From: Xanthomonas albilineans
GTDB taxonomy: Bacteria > Pseudomonadota > Gammaproteobacteria > Xanthomonadales > Xanthomonadaceae
Assembly (NCBI RefSeq): GCF_002939705.1
Contig: NZ_MDCB01000019.1
Location: 1-43,144, forward strand
Direction of reading: 5' to 3'
Length of the DNA: 43,144 nucleotides
Shown here: positions 1 through 8,988 of the stretch, piece by piece
How the letters are laid out: each line of letters opens with the position of its first letter
Position numbering within the stretch: position 1 is the stretch's first letter
Made by a program: the position numbers and the translations under genes
The notes under the pieces: generated by a model
Told to the model about the DNA's origin: nothing
The model's input: the letters and a program-made list of their open reading frames with translations, nothing else
The model's database searches: none

Positions 1-1425
1 CATGGCGCGCAGTCCGCCGCACATTCGTCCGCCGGACAGGCCGTTGGGCAAGCATACGACGGGATCAAAAACATCGTCTCGCCCGGCATCGACGTGGTCG
101 AGCACGCAGCCGGGCAAGCCTACGACACGCTGACGCATCCGGGACAGTGGTTCCAGCAGAGCGCGCCAGCAGCATCCCTCCCTCCCACATCGACGAACGC
201 GGATACGTCTTCCTCCTCTTCATCCTCATCCGCTGCTGCCGCGTCCATGCCGTCCCAGGCCATGGATAAGCACACGCGCATGCAGGACGACCATGCTGCC
301 CAACAGCAGCACGAACGCATACAACAAGCGCCGCCACACGCGCCGCATCTGGTGCAAGCGCACTCGCAGACACATGCGCCAACGTTCAATTACACCACCC
401 CAGCCTCGGAAAAACCGGCCAGCATGGACATGCAGGAGCAGGCACGGATCGCGCAATTGCAGCAGCAGGAACAGCAAGCGCAGGCAGTGCGCGAACAGCA
501 ACACCGCCTTGCCCAGCAACACGCACAGTTGCATCGTCAGGCCATGGAGGCGCAGCAACACGAACACGAACAGCGGCACAACCAAGACGCCCGGTCGCAT
601 CCACACGAACAGCGCCAAGCTGCGGAGTCGATGCTGCACACTCCGGCGACGACGAAAGCCCCCCACCTCCTACTGACAACGGCACAGCCCCTGGAGCCCG
701 GCGACCGCGGTGTCGCCGTGCAAGCTTTGCAACAACACTTGCAGACCATCGGCGTCACCGACCGCGATGGCAACGCGATCAAGGACGACAAGCACTACGG
801 CCCGCGCACCCAACAGGCGGTGGAGGATTTTCAGCGTTTGGCGGGTCGTGAGCCCACCGGCATCGCCGACCCTGGCACGCTCGAAGCACTGCAAACGCAT
901 GCCCAGTTCGCCGCCCGGCAGAAGGCGCAGCACCTCGCCCCCGACCGCCATTTGGTCGATCACGCTCAGCCTGCGCCTTCCCGTTCTAGCGATGCCATAA
1001 CCCAGCACTCGGCCCCGCCTCGCCCCGACCAGCCCCCTGCACAACAGCAGCCCGCACCCAAGGCGTTGGAACCCTACAGCAGCCCCACGTCCCCGCTGCA
1101 CGCGCTCTACGCTCAGACCAAGGCCACCATAGAGAACAGGGGCGTGTCGATGTCCGAGGAACGCATGCACCAGCTCGTCGGCAAGATGGCGCTCCAAAGA
1201 ATGAACACAGAAGGGAAAAACGATTTCGTGGTCAAGGGCGATAGGCTCTATGGCTGCAATCTCGATGTCCCTTATAACCACTTCATGTTGGACCTGCGCG
1301 AGCCAGCGCCATCGGTGCAGTCCACGCTCCAGCAGGTGCAGACCCAACTGCAGATACAGGAAGCAGAGTTGACGGCCATGCGGCAGCAACAGCAACAAAA
1401 TCAATACGAGCACCCGTATAGCTGA
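1..1425 (+). CDS. X-Tfe type IV secretion effector with XVIPCD, 5' partial
   Basis: The frame is open from base 1, so the start and any catalytic domain lie upstream of the window. What remains is a Gln/His-rich linker, then a peptidoglycan-binding type 1 domain (around 670-910: LEPGDRGVAVQALQQHL, YGPRTQQAVEDFQ, and a closing GIADPGTLEAL). The C-terminus is a XVIPCD (around 1090-1400), with LHALYAQ, a central DRLYGCNLDVPYNHFMLDLR segment and a glutamine-rich tail. In Xanthomonadales the XVIPCD is the signal that docks proteins on the VirD4 coupling protein of the bacteria-killing T4SS. A peptidoglycan-binding domain next to it is typical of cell-wall hydrolase effectors. Family reading is good; the enzymatic activity cannot be named from this part. 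The cognate immunity gene is not in the window and may lie upstream. Confidence 0.8.
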   Translation, partial: HGAQSAAHSSAGQAVGQAYDGIKNIVSPGIDVVEHAAGQAYDTLTHPGQWFQQSAPAASLPPTSTNADTSSSSSSSSAAAASMPSQAMDKHTRMQDDHAAQQQHERIQQAPPHAPHLVQAHSQTHAPTFNYTTPASEKPASMDMQEQARIAQLQQQEQQAQAVREQQHRLAQQHAQLHRQAMEAQQHEHEQRHNQDARSHPHEQRQAAESMLHTPATTKAPHLLLTTAQPLEPGDRGVAVQALQQHLQTIGVTDRDGNAIKDDKHYGPRTQQAVEDFQRLAGREPTGIADPGTLEALQTHAQFAARQKAQHLAPDRHLVDHAQPAPSRSSDAITQHSAPPRPDQPPAQQQPAPKALEPYSSPTSPLHALYAQTKATIENRGVSMSEERMHQLVGKMALQRMNTEGKNDFVVKGDRLYGCNLDVPYNHFMLDLREPAPSVQSTLQQVQTQLQIQEAELTAMRQQQQQNQYEHPYS

Positions 1426-1445
1426 TAGCGAGACGGATCGCATGA

Positions 1446-1634
1446 GCGCCACTGCACGCGACCCACGCAGACGATGTCTTGTTCGATAAACCAAAGACGG
1501 CCCAGTTGCAGGTGCAGGAGCAGGCGTGAACCCAACAGGCGCGAACGCTGGATCAGCAGTAACTTGTCTAGCAGGCGATGCAGGCCCAGCGCGCGGCGCA
1601 GATGCAAGGGCAGGGGCTGGTCATGAGGCTGTAG
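1446..1634 (+). pseudogene. decayed tail of a second XVIPCD protein
   Basis: One frame through this gene-free stretch reads as a glutamine-rich protein tail interrupted by three stops: TGA at 1527, TAA at 1560 and TAG at 1569. It ends with TAG at 1632. Each internal stop is one C-to-T change away from Arg or Gln (CGA, CAA, CAG), and the surrounding residues (TAQLQVQEQA, TQQARTLDQQ, QAMQAQRAAQMQGQG) look like the Q-rich end of a XVIPCD. It directly follows the intact effector. I infer the remnant of a duplicated or neighbouring effector gene. The rest of the gap up to 1837 shows nothing else I can name. Confidence 0.4.
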
Positions 1635-1837
1635 GTGGTAGTGGCAGATGCCCGAGGACGTTGAGCATGAAATTGCGGGCCGTGCTCGACCGCAATGCAC
1701 AAGGAACACCGCAACCACGCAAGACCAGAAATACCGCACGCCCAGGGAAAACCCCACGTGCCCCAATGCGCCGGCGCAGCGCATGGCCGATCGCCTGCAA
1801 GTGGTAGCATGAGCCGTTTCCGCCCAACGCGTCATCC

Positions 1838-3103
1838 ATGGTCAGCCTATTCCGCCGCAACAAGCCCCAGGACAACGCTGGCGAAAGCCGCACGCCACGT
1901 TACAGTACCGAGGAATTGGCTGCCGCCTTCCCGAAGCCCGCTGGCGCGGCACCTGCCGCCGGCGCCGAACCATCTGCGCCAACACCCAACCCGACGGAAC
2001 AGGCGGCGCCGATAACGGCCGCCGCCATCGCTCCACCGCCTGCCGAACCACCGCAGACATCGGCTCCGCCAGCACACGCTGACGCGCCCCCGCCAGCCAC
2101 TACGCCGATACCTCCTGTAGCGACCACCGCAGCAACAGCCGACGATGGTCTGGTGCGCAGCGATGCCCTGCCCGCCGCGCCAGCGGGCAAGCCGGGCTGG
2201 CGCGAGCGTCTGCGCAACAGTAGTTTCGCGCGCAGCGTGGGGAGTTTGTTCTCGCGCAATCCAAAACTCGACGACGACCTACTCGACGCAATCGAGACCG
2301 CGCTGATCACAGCAGATGTCGGCATCCCCGCCACCACCGCACTGATCGAGCAGTTGCGCAAGCGCATGAAGGCGCGCGAATTCGCCGACGCCACGGCGCT
2401 GCAGCGCGCGCTGCGCGCCGATCTACTGGCAATCCTGCACCCCGTGGCCAGGCCATTGCAGATCGACCCCAACGCCAAACCATTCGTGGTGCTGACCGTC
2501 GGCGTCAATGGCGTCGGCAAGACCACCACCATCGGCAAATTGGCCAAGCGCTTCAAGGACGAAGGCCATAGCCTGATGCTCGCCGCCGGCGATACCTTCC
2601 GCGCCGCGGCGGTGGCGCAATTGCAGATTTGGGGCGAGCGCAACGGCGTGAGCGTCATCGCGCAGGGCCAAAACGCCGATGCCGCTTCGGTGGCGTTCGA
2701 CGCACTGCAAGCCGGCAAGGCACGCGGCACCGATATCCTGATCGCCGACACCGCCGGCCGCCTGCACACCCAGACCGGCTTGATGAACGAACTGGGCAAG
2801 ATCCGTCGGGTCCTCGGCAAGCTGGATGCGAACGCACCGCACGAAGTGCTGATGGTCATCGACGGCACCACCGGGCAGAACGCGCTGTCGCAGTTACGCC
2901 AGTTCCATGCCGCGGTCGGCGTGACCGGGCTAGTGGTGACCAAGCTCGATGGCACGGCCAAGGGCGGCGTGGTGTTCGCGCTGGCGCGCGAGTTCGGCAT
3001 CCCGATCCGCTTTGCCGGCATCGGTGAACGTCCCGAGGATTTGCGCGTGTTCGACGCCGAGGCGTTCGTCGATGCTTTGCTGCCCGAGGCGCTGGGCGGT
3101 TGA
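1838..3103 (+). CDS. ftsY: signal recognition particle receptor FtsY
   Basis: A GTPase that receives SRP-ribosome complexes at the inner membrane for co-translational insertion of membrane proteins. 421 residues. The first 120 or so are a low-complexity Ala/Pro-rich acidic region, the usual variable A domain. The NG domain follows, with the P-loop GVNGVGKTTTIGKLA (around residue 222), DTAGR (around 305) and TKLDG (around 368). The start at 1838 gives the typical MVSLFRR opening. Length and motifs are complete. It stands alone, with mutY downstream on the same strand after 165 bases. Confidence 0.97.
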   Translation: MVSLFRRNKPQDNAGESRTPRYSTEELAAAFPKPAGAAPAAGAEPSAPTPNPTEQAAPITAAAIAPPPAEPPQTSAPPAHADAPPPATTPIPPVATTAATADDGLVRSDALPAAPAGKPGWRERLRNSSFARSVGSLFSRNPKLDDDLLDAIETALITADVGIPATTALIEQLRKRMKAREFADATALQRALRADLLAILHPVARPLQIDPNAKPFVVLTVGVNGVGKTTTIGKLAKRFKDEGHSLMLAAGDTFRAAAVAQLQIWGERNGVSVIAQGQNADAASVAFDALQAGKARGTDILIADTAGRLHTQTGLMNELGKIRRVLGKLDANAPHEVLMVIDGTTGQNALSQLRQFHAAVGVTGLVVTKLDGTAKGGVVFALAREFGIPIRFAGIGERPEDLRVFDAEAFVDALLPEALGG

Positions 3104-3268
3104 TCTGGCACTGCTGTGCCGCGGAGAGCGAAATCGCAGAGAACCGCTCCGGCAAAACACGCTCGCCATGCCGACACCGTTGCCACCCATAACGCTTCGC
3201 TGGGCGCCTTATCTGGCACTGCCTGGCAGCGTCTATCGATGGAAAAAAGGACTACTTTGCCAGCCCTG

Positions 3269-4330
3269 ATGCGTCAGCCTCCAGATACTTTTCCCGCCCG
3301 CCTGCTCGCCTGGTTCGACCGCCATGGGCGCCACGACCTGCCGTGGCAGCATCCACGCAGCCCCTACCGGGTGTGGTTATCGGAGATCATGCTGCAGCAG
3401 ACCCAGGTGGCGGTGGTGATTCCGTATTTCCTGCGTTTCCTGACGCACTTCCCCACGTTGTCCGCACTGGCCGCCGCCGACAACGACGCGGTGATGGCAC
3501 AATGGGCGGGGCTGGGCTACTACGCGCGCGCGCGCAATCTGCATGCCGCAGCCAAGCATTGCGTAGCGCTGCACGACGGCGAGCTGCCGCGCGATTTCGA
3601 AGCGCTAAACGCGCTGCCTGGGATCGGCCGCAGCACCGCCGGCGCGATTCTCAGCCAGGCCTGGAACGACCGCTTTCCGATCCTCGACGGCAACGTCAAG
3701 CGCGTGCTGACGCGCTACCACGGCATCGCTGGCTATCCGGGTCTGCCAGCGGTGGAGAAGCCGCTATGGGCGATGGCGCATGCCCATGTCGGTGCCGTTC
3801 CCGATGGACGCATGGCTGACTACACCCAGGCGCAGATGGATTTCGGTGCCACCCTGTGCACTCGCGCCAACCCGGCCTGCGTGCTGTGCCCGCTGCAGGA
3901 CGACTGCGTGGCGCGCCGCGACGGCTTGGTCGATGCGCTGCCCACGCCCAAGCCGGGCAAGACGCTGCCCGAACGCGAGGCGGTGGCCCTGCTGCTGGAG
4001 AACGCCGCCGGCGATCTGCTACTGCAGCGGCGGCCGCCGACCGGCATCTGGGCCGGGCTATGGACGTTGCCACAGGCCGAGACCGAAAGCGCATTGCACG
4101 ACTGGTTCGCCCGCCATGCCAGCGGCCGCGCCTTCGACGCGGCCGAGCGGCTGTCGCCCATCGTTCATACCTTCAGCCATTACCGCCTGCACTTGCAGCC
4201 ACTACGCCTGCGCAAGGTCGCCCTGCGCGATGCGCTGCGCGACAATGACGACCTGCGCTGGGTCGCACGTACCGCGCTATCGGCGCTCGGCCTGCCGGCA
4301 CCGATCCGCAAACTGCTCGACGGTCTCTAG
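3269..4330 (+). CDS. mutY: A/G-specific adenine glycosylase MutY
   Basis: Removes adenine mispaired with 8-oxoguanine in base excision repair. 353 residues from the ATG at 3269, close to the E. coli length. An ATG at 3239 would add 10 residues, and the frame stays open further upstream without family-like sequence. Visible motifs: catalytic Glu39 in [10 protein letters not shown], the helix-hairpin-helix [13 protein letters not shown], catalytic Asp140 in LDGNVKRVL, and a 4Fe-4S loop with cysteines 197, 204, 207 and 213 in C-x6-C-x2-C-x5-C spacing. The C-terminal third is the MutT-like domain that recognises 8-oxoG. yggX follows, the same order as mutY-yggX in E. coli. Confidence 0.96.
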   Translation: MRQPPDTFPARLLAWFDRHGRHDLPWQHPRSPYRVWLSEIMLQQTQVAVVIPYFLRFLTHFPTLSALAAADNDAVMAQWAGLGYYARARNLHAAAKHCVALHDGELPRDFEALNALPGIGRSTAGAILSQAWNDRFPILDGNVKRVLTRYHGIAGYPGLPAVEKPLWAMAHAHVGAVPDGRMADYTQAQMDFGATLCTRANPACVLCPLQDDCVARRDGLVDALPTPKPGKTLPEREAVALLLENAAGDLLLQRRPPTGIWAGLWTLPQAETESALHDWFARHASGRAFDAAERLSPIVHTFSHYRLHLQPLRLRKVALRDALRDNDDLRWVARTALSALGLPAPIRKLLDGL

Positions 4331-4383
4331 CGCGTGTGATGCACTCCACGCACCAACGCCACGACGCACCACTAGGAACCGCC

Positions 4384-4662
4384 ATGTCCCGCACCGTTTT
4401 CTGCCAATACCAACAACGCGACACCGAGGGCCTCGACTACGTGCCCTACCCCGGCGAACTCGGCAAGCGCGTGTTCGCGCAGATCGGCAAGGCCGGCTGG
4501 CAGGCATGGCTGGCACACCAGACCATGCTGATCAACGAGAACCGCCTGTCGCCGCGCGACCCCAAACATCGCGCCTTTCTGGAGGCGGAGTTGGAAAAAT
4601 TCCTGTTCCAGGGCGGGGCCGCCAAGCCCGAAGGTTATGTCGCGCCGGAACCGGAATCCTGA
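4384..4662 (+). CDS. yggX: Fe(2+)-trafficking protein YggX
   Basis: 92 residues, the usual size for the family. It opens with MSRTVFCQ, carrying the conserved cysteine at position 7, and contains [17 protein letters not shown] and [12 protein letters not shown] typical of YggX. The protein protects iron-sulfur enzymes from oxidative damage and is linked to MutY both functionally and by position. The start at 4384 is set by an AGGA ribosome site a few bases upstream; an in-frame ATG at 4336 lacks one and would add unrelated residues. It lies 53 bases after mutY and is probably co-transcribed. Confidence 0.95.
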   Translation: MSRTVFCQYQQRDTEGLDYVPYPGELGKRVFAQIGKAGWQAWLAHQTMLINENRLSPRDPKHRAFLEAELEKFLFQGGAAKPEGYVAPEPES

Positions 4663-4737
4663 GCGCCGCAGCAAGGCAAGGCTGAGGCAAACGCCCTGGT
4701 CGCCGCAGTCGCCGTGTGTCCACCCCTCCGCCGTGGC

Positions 4738-4989
4738 TCAGCCCCCGGAAGCCGGACGCGTGCGCTCTTGCATATTGGCCTCGCGCAATGCCTTTTCTGA
4801 GGCCCGCAGCGCCTTGACGTCGAGCGGACGGATGCGCTCGATCCGACAGGGCAGACGGATCGTCGTGGGACCGCCACCGAGCACCAGCACATCATCGAAC
4901 CGTGTCGAGATCTCGCTGCCAAAATGGGTGATGGCGATGCTCGGAGCGAAATCCAGATCCTTGCAGCGACCGGCGAACTTCAGCCGCAA
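4738..4989 (-). CDS. hypothetical protein or C-terminal extension of the neighbour
   Basis: 83 residues if started at the TTG at 4989. The protein looks real (segments such as RLKFAGRCKDLDFAPSIAIT and FDDVLVLGGG) but I do not recognise it. The frame is the same as that of the SUMF1-domain gene at 5053-6912 and stays open without a stop from that gene's TGA down to 4738, about 105 codons. There is no in-frame ATG. It may be a small downstream gene with a non-ATG start, a gene whose start was lost, or a read-through extension. No ribosome site is obvious. Confidence 0.4.
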   Translation of the reverse strand: MRLKFAGRCKDLDFAPSIAITHFGSEISTRFDDVLVLGGGPTTIRLPCRIERIRPLDVKALRASEKALREANMQERTRPASGG

Positions 4990-5052
4990 AGCAGCCGCCA
5001 GCGACGGGCACCAAGCGACGGCACACCGTCCCTTGACCGGCGTCAGACAGCA

Positions 5053-6912
5053 TCAAATACCGCGTACCAAGCGAAAGCCCACGCGGGCACTGGTGCTATC
5101 CGAATCCCGCATCCAGCGCCACGCGGCACGGGTCTGCTCCGGGGCGTTGGCCCAATTGCCGCCGCGCACCACCCGCGAGCGGCAACCGGGGTTGTACCAG
5201 GCCGCGCCATCGGCGGGCGCGCGACGATAGCTAGCATGCCAGCAATCGGCAACCCACTCGCTGACGTTACCCGCCATGTCGTGCAGCCCCCAAGCATTGG
5301 CTGCAAAACTACCAACCGGGGCCGGCCCCCAGAATCCATCGGTGTAACCGACGAAAGCGTTCTTCCAATGTCGGCCACTGGAAGAGACATCGCCAATGCC
5401 GGTGAAATTACCGCTATCGCGCGGCGGCGTGCCGGCATTGCCCCAGGGATAACGACCTTGGCTACCGGCGCGCAAGGCATATTCGAACTCGGCCTCGCTG
5501 GGCAGCCGATAGTGGCGCCCGGTCTGCTGCGACAGCCAGGCCGCGTAGGCCTCGGCATCGCGCACGCTGACGTGGATCACCGGGCTGTTCGGTGCCGCGC
5601 GCGCTCCCTTGTAGTCCGATTGCCAGTCCACTCCACTGCGACGCATAAAGTTGCCGCTGCGTTCGTCGTACACCGTGGAGTGGCCACGCCGGGTCGCGCG
5701 TGGTCGCACCTGCGTGGCCTCGACAAAGCGGCGAAACTCGGCCACCGTGACCTCGGTGATCGCCATGGCGAACCCCCGTTCGAAGCGCACGTAGTGCTGC
5801 GGCATCTCGCTCGGTGCGGCATCCGGCTCGGTCTCGCCGGCACCCATGCGAAAGCCACCGTGAGGCACCACGATCATCTGCGGGCCGCGCGTGCCACCGC
5901 GCATGGCGTCGGTGAACACCTGACCAGGGCGAAAGCTACCGTAATGCGCAACCAGATCGATGCGTTCGCGCAGCATGGCGGCAACCGGATCGCCAGGATC
6001 GGCGATGCGCAACATTTCCTCGAGCCGCGCACGCGCGGCTTTCAAGCCTGCCGGCGTGACCAGATCGCGCAGAGCGGCATCGCGTAACGCGGTGATCCGC
6101 GCAATCCGCATCTGTTCCACTCGCTCGCGCGCATCGTGAACGGTAACGGCGTCATCGCGCACGCGCCCGGCCTGCGCCAACCAAATATCGGCAGCGGCGA
6201 AATTCGATGCCATGGCGGCCACCTCGGCACGCCGGATCAACGCGCTTTCCACCGCTGCCACGCCTTGCCGCGCACGCGCGTCATCGGCATCCAGTTCCAG
6301 GGCCTCGCGAAAATTGGCAAGCGCCCCGCTACTGCCGTCCTCGCCGAGCCGACCGGCGCGCAGGTCGTCCTCGCCTGCACGGTTATCGGCCAACACCCGC
6401 GATGCGGTCTCGAACCGCTGCTGCAGACGCCACACCGCCGGATCCTCCGCATCCAACCAGCGCGCCACCATCGCGATACGGTCAACGCGTTCCAGCACCG
6501 GCTCCGAGCGCTCCGGGTCGCGCAGCGCGTCCTCACCGAGTTGCAACAACCGCCGTCGCGCCTTGCGTAGACCGTCCCGTGCGACGCGATCCTTCGGCAC
6601 TAACGTCCGGATTGCCAGATACAGCGGAATCGCCGCCTGCGCATCCTCGAACAGATGGTCCTCGGCCAACGCACGCGCGGCATCGCGCCGCGCCTGGCCC
6701 AGGCCGCTGCGTGCGAGCGTCGGCAACGGCGGTTGCCATTGCGCCACGATCTGCGCGGCGTCTTCGCCACCGACGGTGACACTGGGTGCACGCACTGGCC
6801 TGGCCGGTGCCGCCGCCGCAGCGGCAGGCATCGGCGTGGACGTCTGTCGTGCACAGCCCACAAGTATCCCCAACAGTACGATCCAGACCATCACCACGCC
6901 GCTCGTGCGCAC
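5053..6912 (-). CDS. SUMF1/formylglycine-enzyme domain lipoprotein
   Basis: 619 residues. The N-terminus is a lipoprotein signal: a hydrophobic run ending in LVGC, with Cys20 as the lipidated residue. Residues of about 60-330 are an Ala/Arg/Glu-rich helical region with repeat-like character (ALADNRAGEDDLRAGRLG, ANFREALELDADDARA), possibly TPR-like. The C-terminal part from about 340 to the end is a formylglycine-generating-enzyme-like fold: MIVVPHGGFRMGAG, VTEVTVAEFRRFVEAT-type sequence, YRLPSEAEFEYALRAG, GLHDMAGNVSEWVADCW and the closing GFRLVRG. Such proteins are often non-catalytic envelope proteins. It is divergent from rnd, with a 118-base gap. Exact role unknown. Confidence 0.85.
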   Translation of the reverse strand: MRTSGVVMVWIVLLGILVGCARQTSTPMPAAAAAAPARPVRAPSVTVGGEDAAQIVAQWQPPLPTLARSGLGQARRDAARALAEDHLFEDAQAAIPLYLAIRTLVPKDRVARDGLRKARRRLLQLGEDALRDPERSEPVLERVDRIAMVARWLDAEDPAVWRLQQRFETASRVLADNRAGEDDLRAGRLGEDGSSGALANFREALELDADDARARQGVAAVESALIRRAEVAAMASNFAAADIWLAQAGRVRDDAVTVHDARERVEQMRIARITALRDAALRDLVTPAGLKAARARLEEMLRIADPGDPVAAMLRERIDLVAHYGSFRPGQVFTDAMRGGTRGPQMIVVPHGGFRMGAGETEPDAAPSEMPQHYVRFERGFAMAITEVTVAEFRRFVEATQVRPRATRRGHSTVYDERSGNFMRRSGVDWQSDYKGARAAPNSPVIHVSVRDAEAYAAWLSQQTGRHYRLPSEAEFEYALRAGSQGRYPWGNAGTPPRDSGNFTGIGDVSSSGRHWKNAFVGYTDGFWGPAPVGSFAANAWGLHDMAGNVSEWVADCWHASYRRAPADGAAWYNPGCRSRVVRGGNWANAPEQTRAAWRWMRDSDSTSARVGFRLVRGI

Positions 6913-7030
6913 CTTATCCTCCGAACAGATTGGCCTCGTGACGCAAGCCTCCGGCGCATGTGCGACCGGCGGGACGACGTTAGGCTATTCTCGCCTGCCT
7001 GAGCAAACCCTGCATTCAACGGGAAATCAC

Positions 7031-8116
7031 GTGCCTTATTGGATCAAGCACCCCAACGAGCTGGCCGAGCGCTTGGCGCAACGACCGACCAGGATCGGAC
7101 TGGATACCGAATTCGTCCGCGAACGCACCTACTGGCCGCAACTGGCGCTGGTGCAAATGGCGGTGGCCGAGGAGATCCTGCTGATCGATCCGCTGATCCC
7201 CGGCATGCCGCAGGCGCTGGCGCCATGGCTGAGCGACCCGGGCATCCTTAAGATCATGCACAGCGCCAGCGAGGACCTGGTGACGTTCAAGTGTGCCTGC
7301 GGCACGCTGCCGCGGCCGCTGTTCGACACCCAGATCGCAGCCGGCTTGGCCGGCATTGGCGCCGGCATGGGCTACCAGAAGCTGGTTCTGGACATCACCG
7401 GCATCCACCTGACCAAGGGCGAGACGCGCTCGGACTGGCTGCGACGCCCGCTTTCGCCCGCACAACTGGACTATGCCGCCGACGACGTGCGTCACTTGTT
7501 CGCGCTGCACGACACCTTACACGCACGGCTACAGGCGCTGGATCGCAGCGCCTGGTTACAGGAAGACGGCGAACGCTTGCTCGGTACGGTGGAACAGGAG
7601 GAGGGCGAACGCTGGCCGCACCTGAGCATGCGCGCGGCACAGTTCATGGAACGTCCGGCGCAACTGCGCCTGCTACGCCTGCTACGCTGGCGCGATGCGC
7701 AAGCCCGGCATAGCGACAGGCCACGCAGCTGGATCCTGGACAACGAACTGGCCGCCACGCTGGCACGGTTTCCACCGGATGATCGCCAGGGCCTGCAAGC
7801 GCTACTCGACAAACATCCCCAAGCACCGCGCAAGCTGGGCGATGCGTTATGGCAGGCCTTGACCACGCCATTGCCGGACGAGGCGGACGCGCCGCTGGCG
7901 CAGGCTTCCAGCGACGGCCACAAGGCGACGTTGAAGCGCCTCCAGAATGCGGTCGCCGCACGCAGCGCCGAACTCGGCCTGCCCGACGGCCTGCTCGCCT
8001 CGCGCAAACATCTGGAAGCCCTACTGGAAAGCGCCCAGTGGCCGCTGCCCCTAGCCGGCTGGCGTCGGCGCGAACTGGAACCACGGCTGCAGCCACTGCT
8101 AGATGGCGCTCGCTAG
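7031..8116 (+). CDS. rnd: ribonuclease D
   Basis: A 3'-5' exoribonuclease that trims tRNA and other stable RNA ends. 361 residues from a GTG start (VPYWIKHPNELAERL), slightly shorter than E. coli RNase D. The DEDD exonuclease motifs are present: ExoI GLDTEFVRE, ExoII MHSASEDL and ExoIII YAADDVRHL. These are followed by an HRDC-type region (LRLLRWRDAQARHSDRPRSWILDN). The frame is open far upstream to 6212, but that part is antisense to the SUMF1 gene and not family-like, so the GTG at 7031 is preferred. Confidence 0.93.
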   Translation: MPYWIKHPNELAERLAQRPTRIGLDTEFVRERTYWPQLALVQMAVAEEILLIDPLIPGMPQALAPWLSDPGILKIMHSASEDLVTFKCACGTLPRPLFDTQIAAGLAGIGAGMGYQKLVLDITGIHLTKGETRSDWLRRPLSPAQLDYAADDVRHLFALHDTLHARLQALDRSAWLQEDGERLLGTVEQEEGERWPHLSMRAAQFMERPAQLRLLRLLRWRDAQARHSDRPRSWILDNELAATLARFPPDDRQGLQALLDKHPQAPRKLGDALWQALTTPLPDEADAPLAQASSDGHKATLKRLQNAVAARSAELGLPDGLLASRKHLEALLESAQWPLPLAGWRRRELEPRLQPLLDGAR

Positions 8117-8173
8117 CCGCACCGACTCGACCGGCGCACCCGGTCGATCCTGCGGAAAATCAAGACCACGCAT

Positions 8174-8195
8174 AAAAGGCCAGGGATCCCTGGCC
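8174..8195 (-). terminator. rho-independent terminator of the H-NS-like gene
   Basis: A perfect 18-base palindrome GGCCAGGGATCCCTGGCC at 8178-8195 is followed on the minus strand by TTTT. It lies 13 bases beyond the stop of the H-NS-like gene. Read rightward it could also help stop rnd transcripts, though there is no T-run on that side. Confidence 0.75.
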
Positions 8196-8207
8196 TGTGC
8201 GGCTAGC

Positions 8208-8615
8208 TCAATATTTGAACAGCGGAAACTTCAACTCCGGGTGGCGGGCCTTCCATTCGTTATACGCGGCGGTGCCCTCCCAGGCGGCGAATGGCTTCGG
8301 CGTGCGACCACGGCCGGACCAGGTTTCGCCGGTATGCGGCAGCTGATACTTCGGCTTGACATCGCTACGGCCACTGGCGGCCTTGGCCGCCTTGGTGACC
8401 TTGGGCGCTGGGCTATTGACGTAAGAAGCGATCTCGTTGCGCTGTTTGGTGGTGAAGAACTCGGCGAACTGCTCCAGCAGCGACAACACGTTGGCGTGGG
8501 CAGCATTGGTCTGACTCTCGCGCGCCTGTTTCTCCTGCTCTTCTAACTTGCGCATTTCTTCTTGCAGCTTAGCCTTGGCTTCGGCGATTTGTTGCAAGTT
8601 GCGAACTTCCGTCAT
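8208..8615 (-). CDS. H-NS family nucleoid protein
   Basis: A small DNA-binding protein that compacts and silences AT-rich, often horizontally acquired DNA. 135 residues from the ATG at 8615 (MTEVRNLQQ); an in-frame ATG at 8639 would add eight residues, and neither start has a strong ribosome site. The N-terminal half is a coiled-coil oligomerisation region (EAKAKLQEEMRKLEEQEKQA). The C-terminal DNA-binding motif is TGETWSGRGRTPKPFAAW, the hallmark of the H-NS C-terminal domain. It is monocistronic, with a terminator directly downstream and an inverted repeat in its leader. Xanthomonas XrvA-type proteins belong to this family; orthology is not proven here. Confidence 0.9.
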   Translation of the reverse strand: MTEVRNLQQIAEAKAKLQEEMRKLEEQEKQARESQTNAAHANVLSLLEQFAEFFTTKQRNEIASYVNSPAPKVTKAAKAASGRSDVKPKYQLPHTGETWSGRGRTPKPFAAWEGTAAYNEWKARHPELKFPLFKY

Positions 8616-8650
8616 TTTGAAAATACCTGTTTCTGTCATGAGTGTTTGGA

Positions 8651-8673
8651 ACGGACGGAATAATGGCGTCCGT
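8651..8673 (-). promoter_or_regulatory. inverted repeat in the leader of the H-NS-like gene
   Basis: Seven-base perfect arms ACGGACG (8651-8657) and CGTCCGT (8667-8673) surround a 9-base loop. The element sits 12 bases upstream of the ATG at 8639 and 36 upstream of the one at 8615. It could be an RNA hairpin affecting translation or a protein site. A 10-base palindrome ATCGGCCGAT lies further upstream at 8720-8729, next to a TATACT that could be the -10 on the minus strand. Confidence 0.4.
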
Positions 8674-8842
8674 CAAGGTGAAATCACGCTTGGAGATTTC
8701 AGAACGACAGTATATCGGCATCGGCCGATAAAATGCATGGAGTTCTAGCAAATAAAGAGCACCAGCGAAGCAGATGCCGTTGCAGCACGATGCGTAGCAC
8801 CTGGGCCGCCCCACTACCGTTGCAGGCGATGCCGCCGCCCCC

Positions 8843-8872
8843 TTGGCATGCGGCATTGGCTCCAGTTAGACT
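8843..8872 (+). promoter_or_regulatory. probable promoter of tRNA-Ala
   Basis: TTGGCA (8843-8848) and TAGACT (8867-8872) are separated by 18 bases. They end 13 bases before the first base of the mature tRNA, which fits a sigma70-type promoter with a very short leader. Confidence 0.45.
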
Positions 8873-8885
8873 ATGGCCTTGATGT

Positions 8886-8961
<76 letters not shown>

Positions 8962-8988
8962 TATTCACGTACTAGATGTTGCGATCAA

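Noticed and set aside
1526-1807. 93-codon frame between the effector and ftsY
   Set aside because: No ribosome site or family features; the region is better read as a decayed XVIPCD tail.
1900-3219. A 439-codon antisense frame across ftsY
   Set aside because: Shadow of ftsY with low-complexity Ala/Ser content; the ftsY strand carries all GTPase motifs.
6212-7030. Upstream extension of the rnd frame
   Set aside because: It is antisense to the SUMF1 lipoprotein gene and not similar to RNase D; the GTG at 7031 fits the family start.
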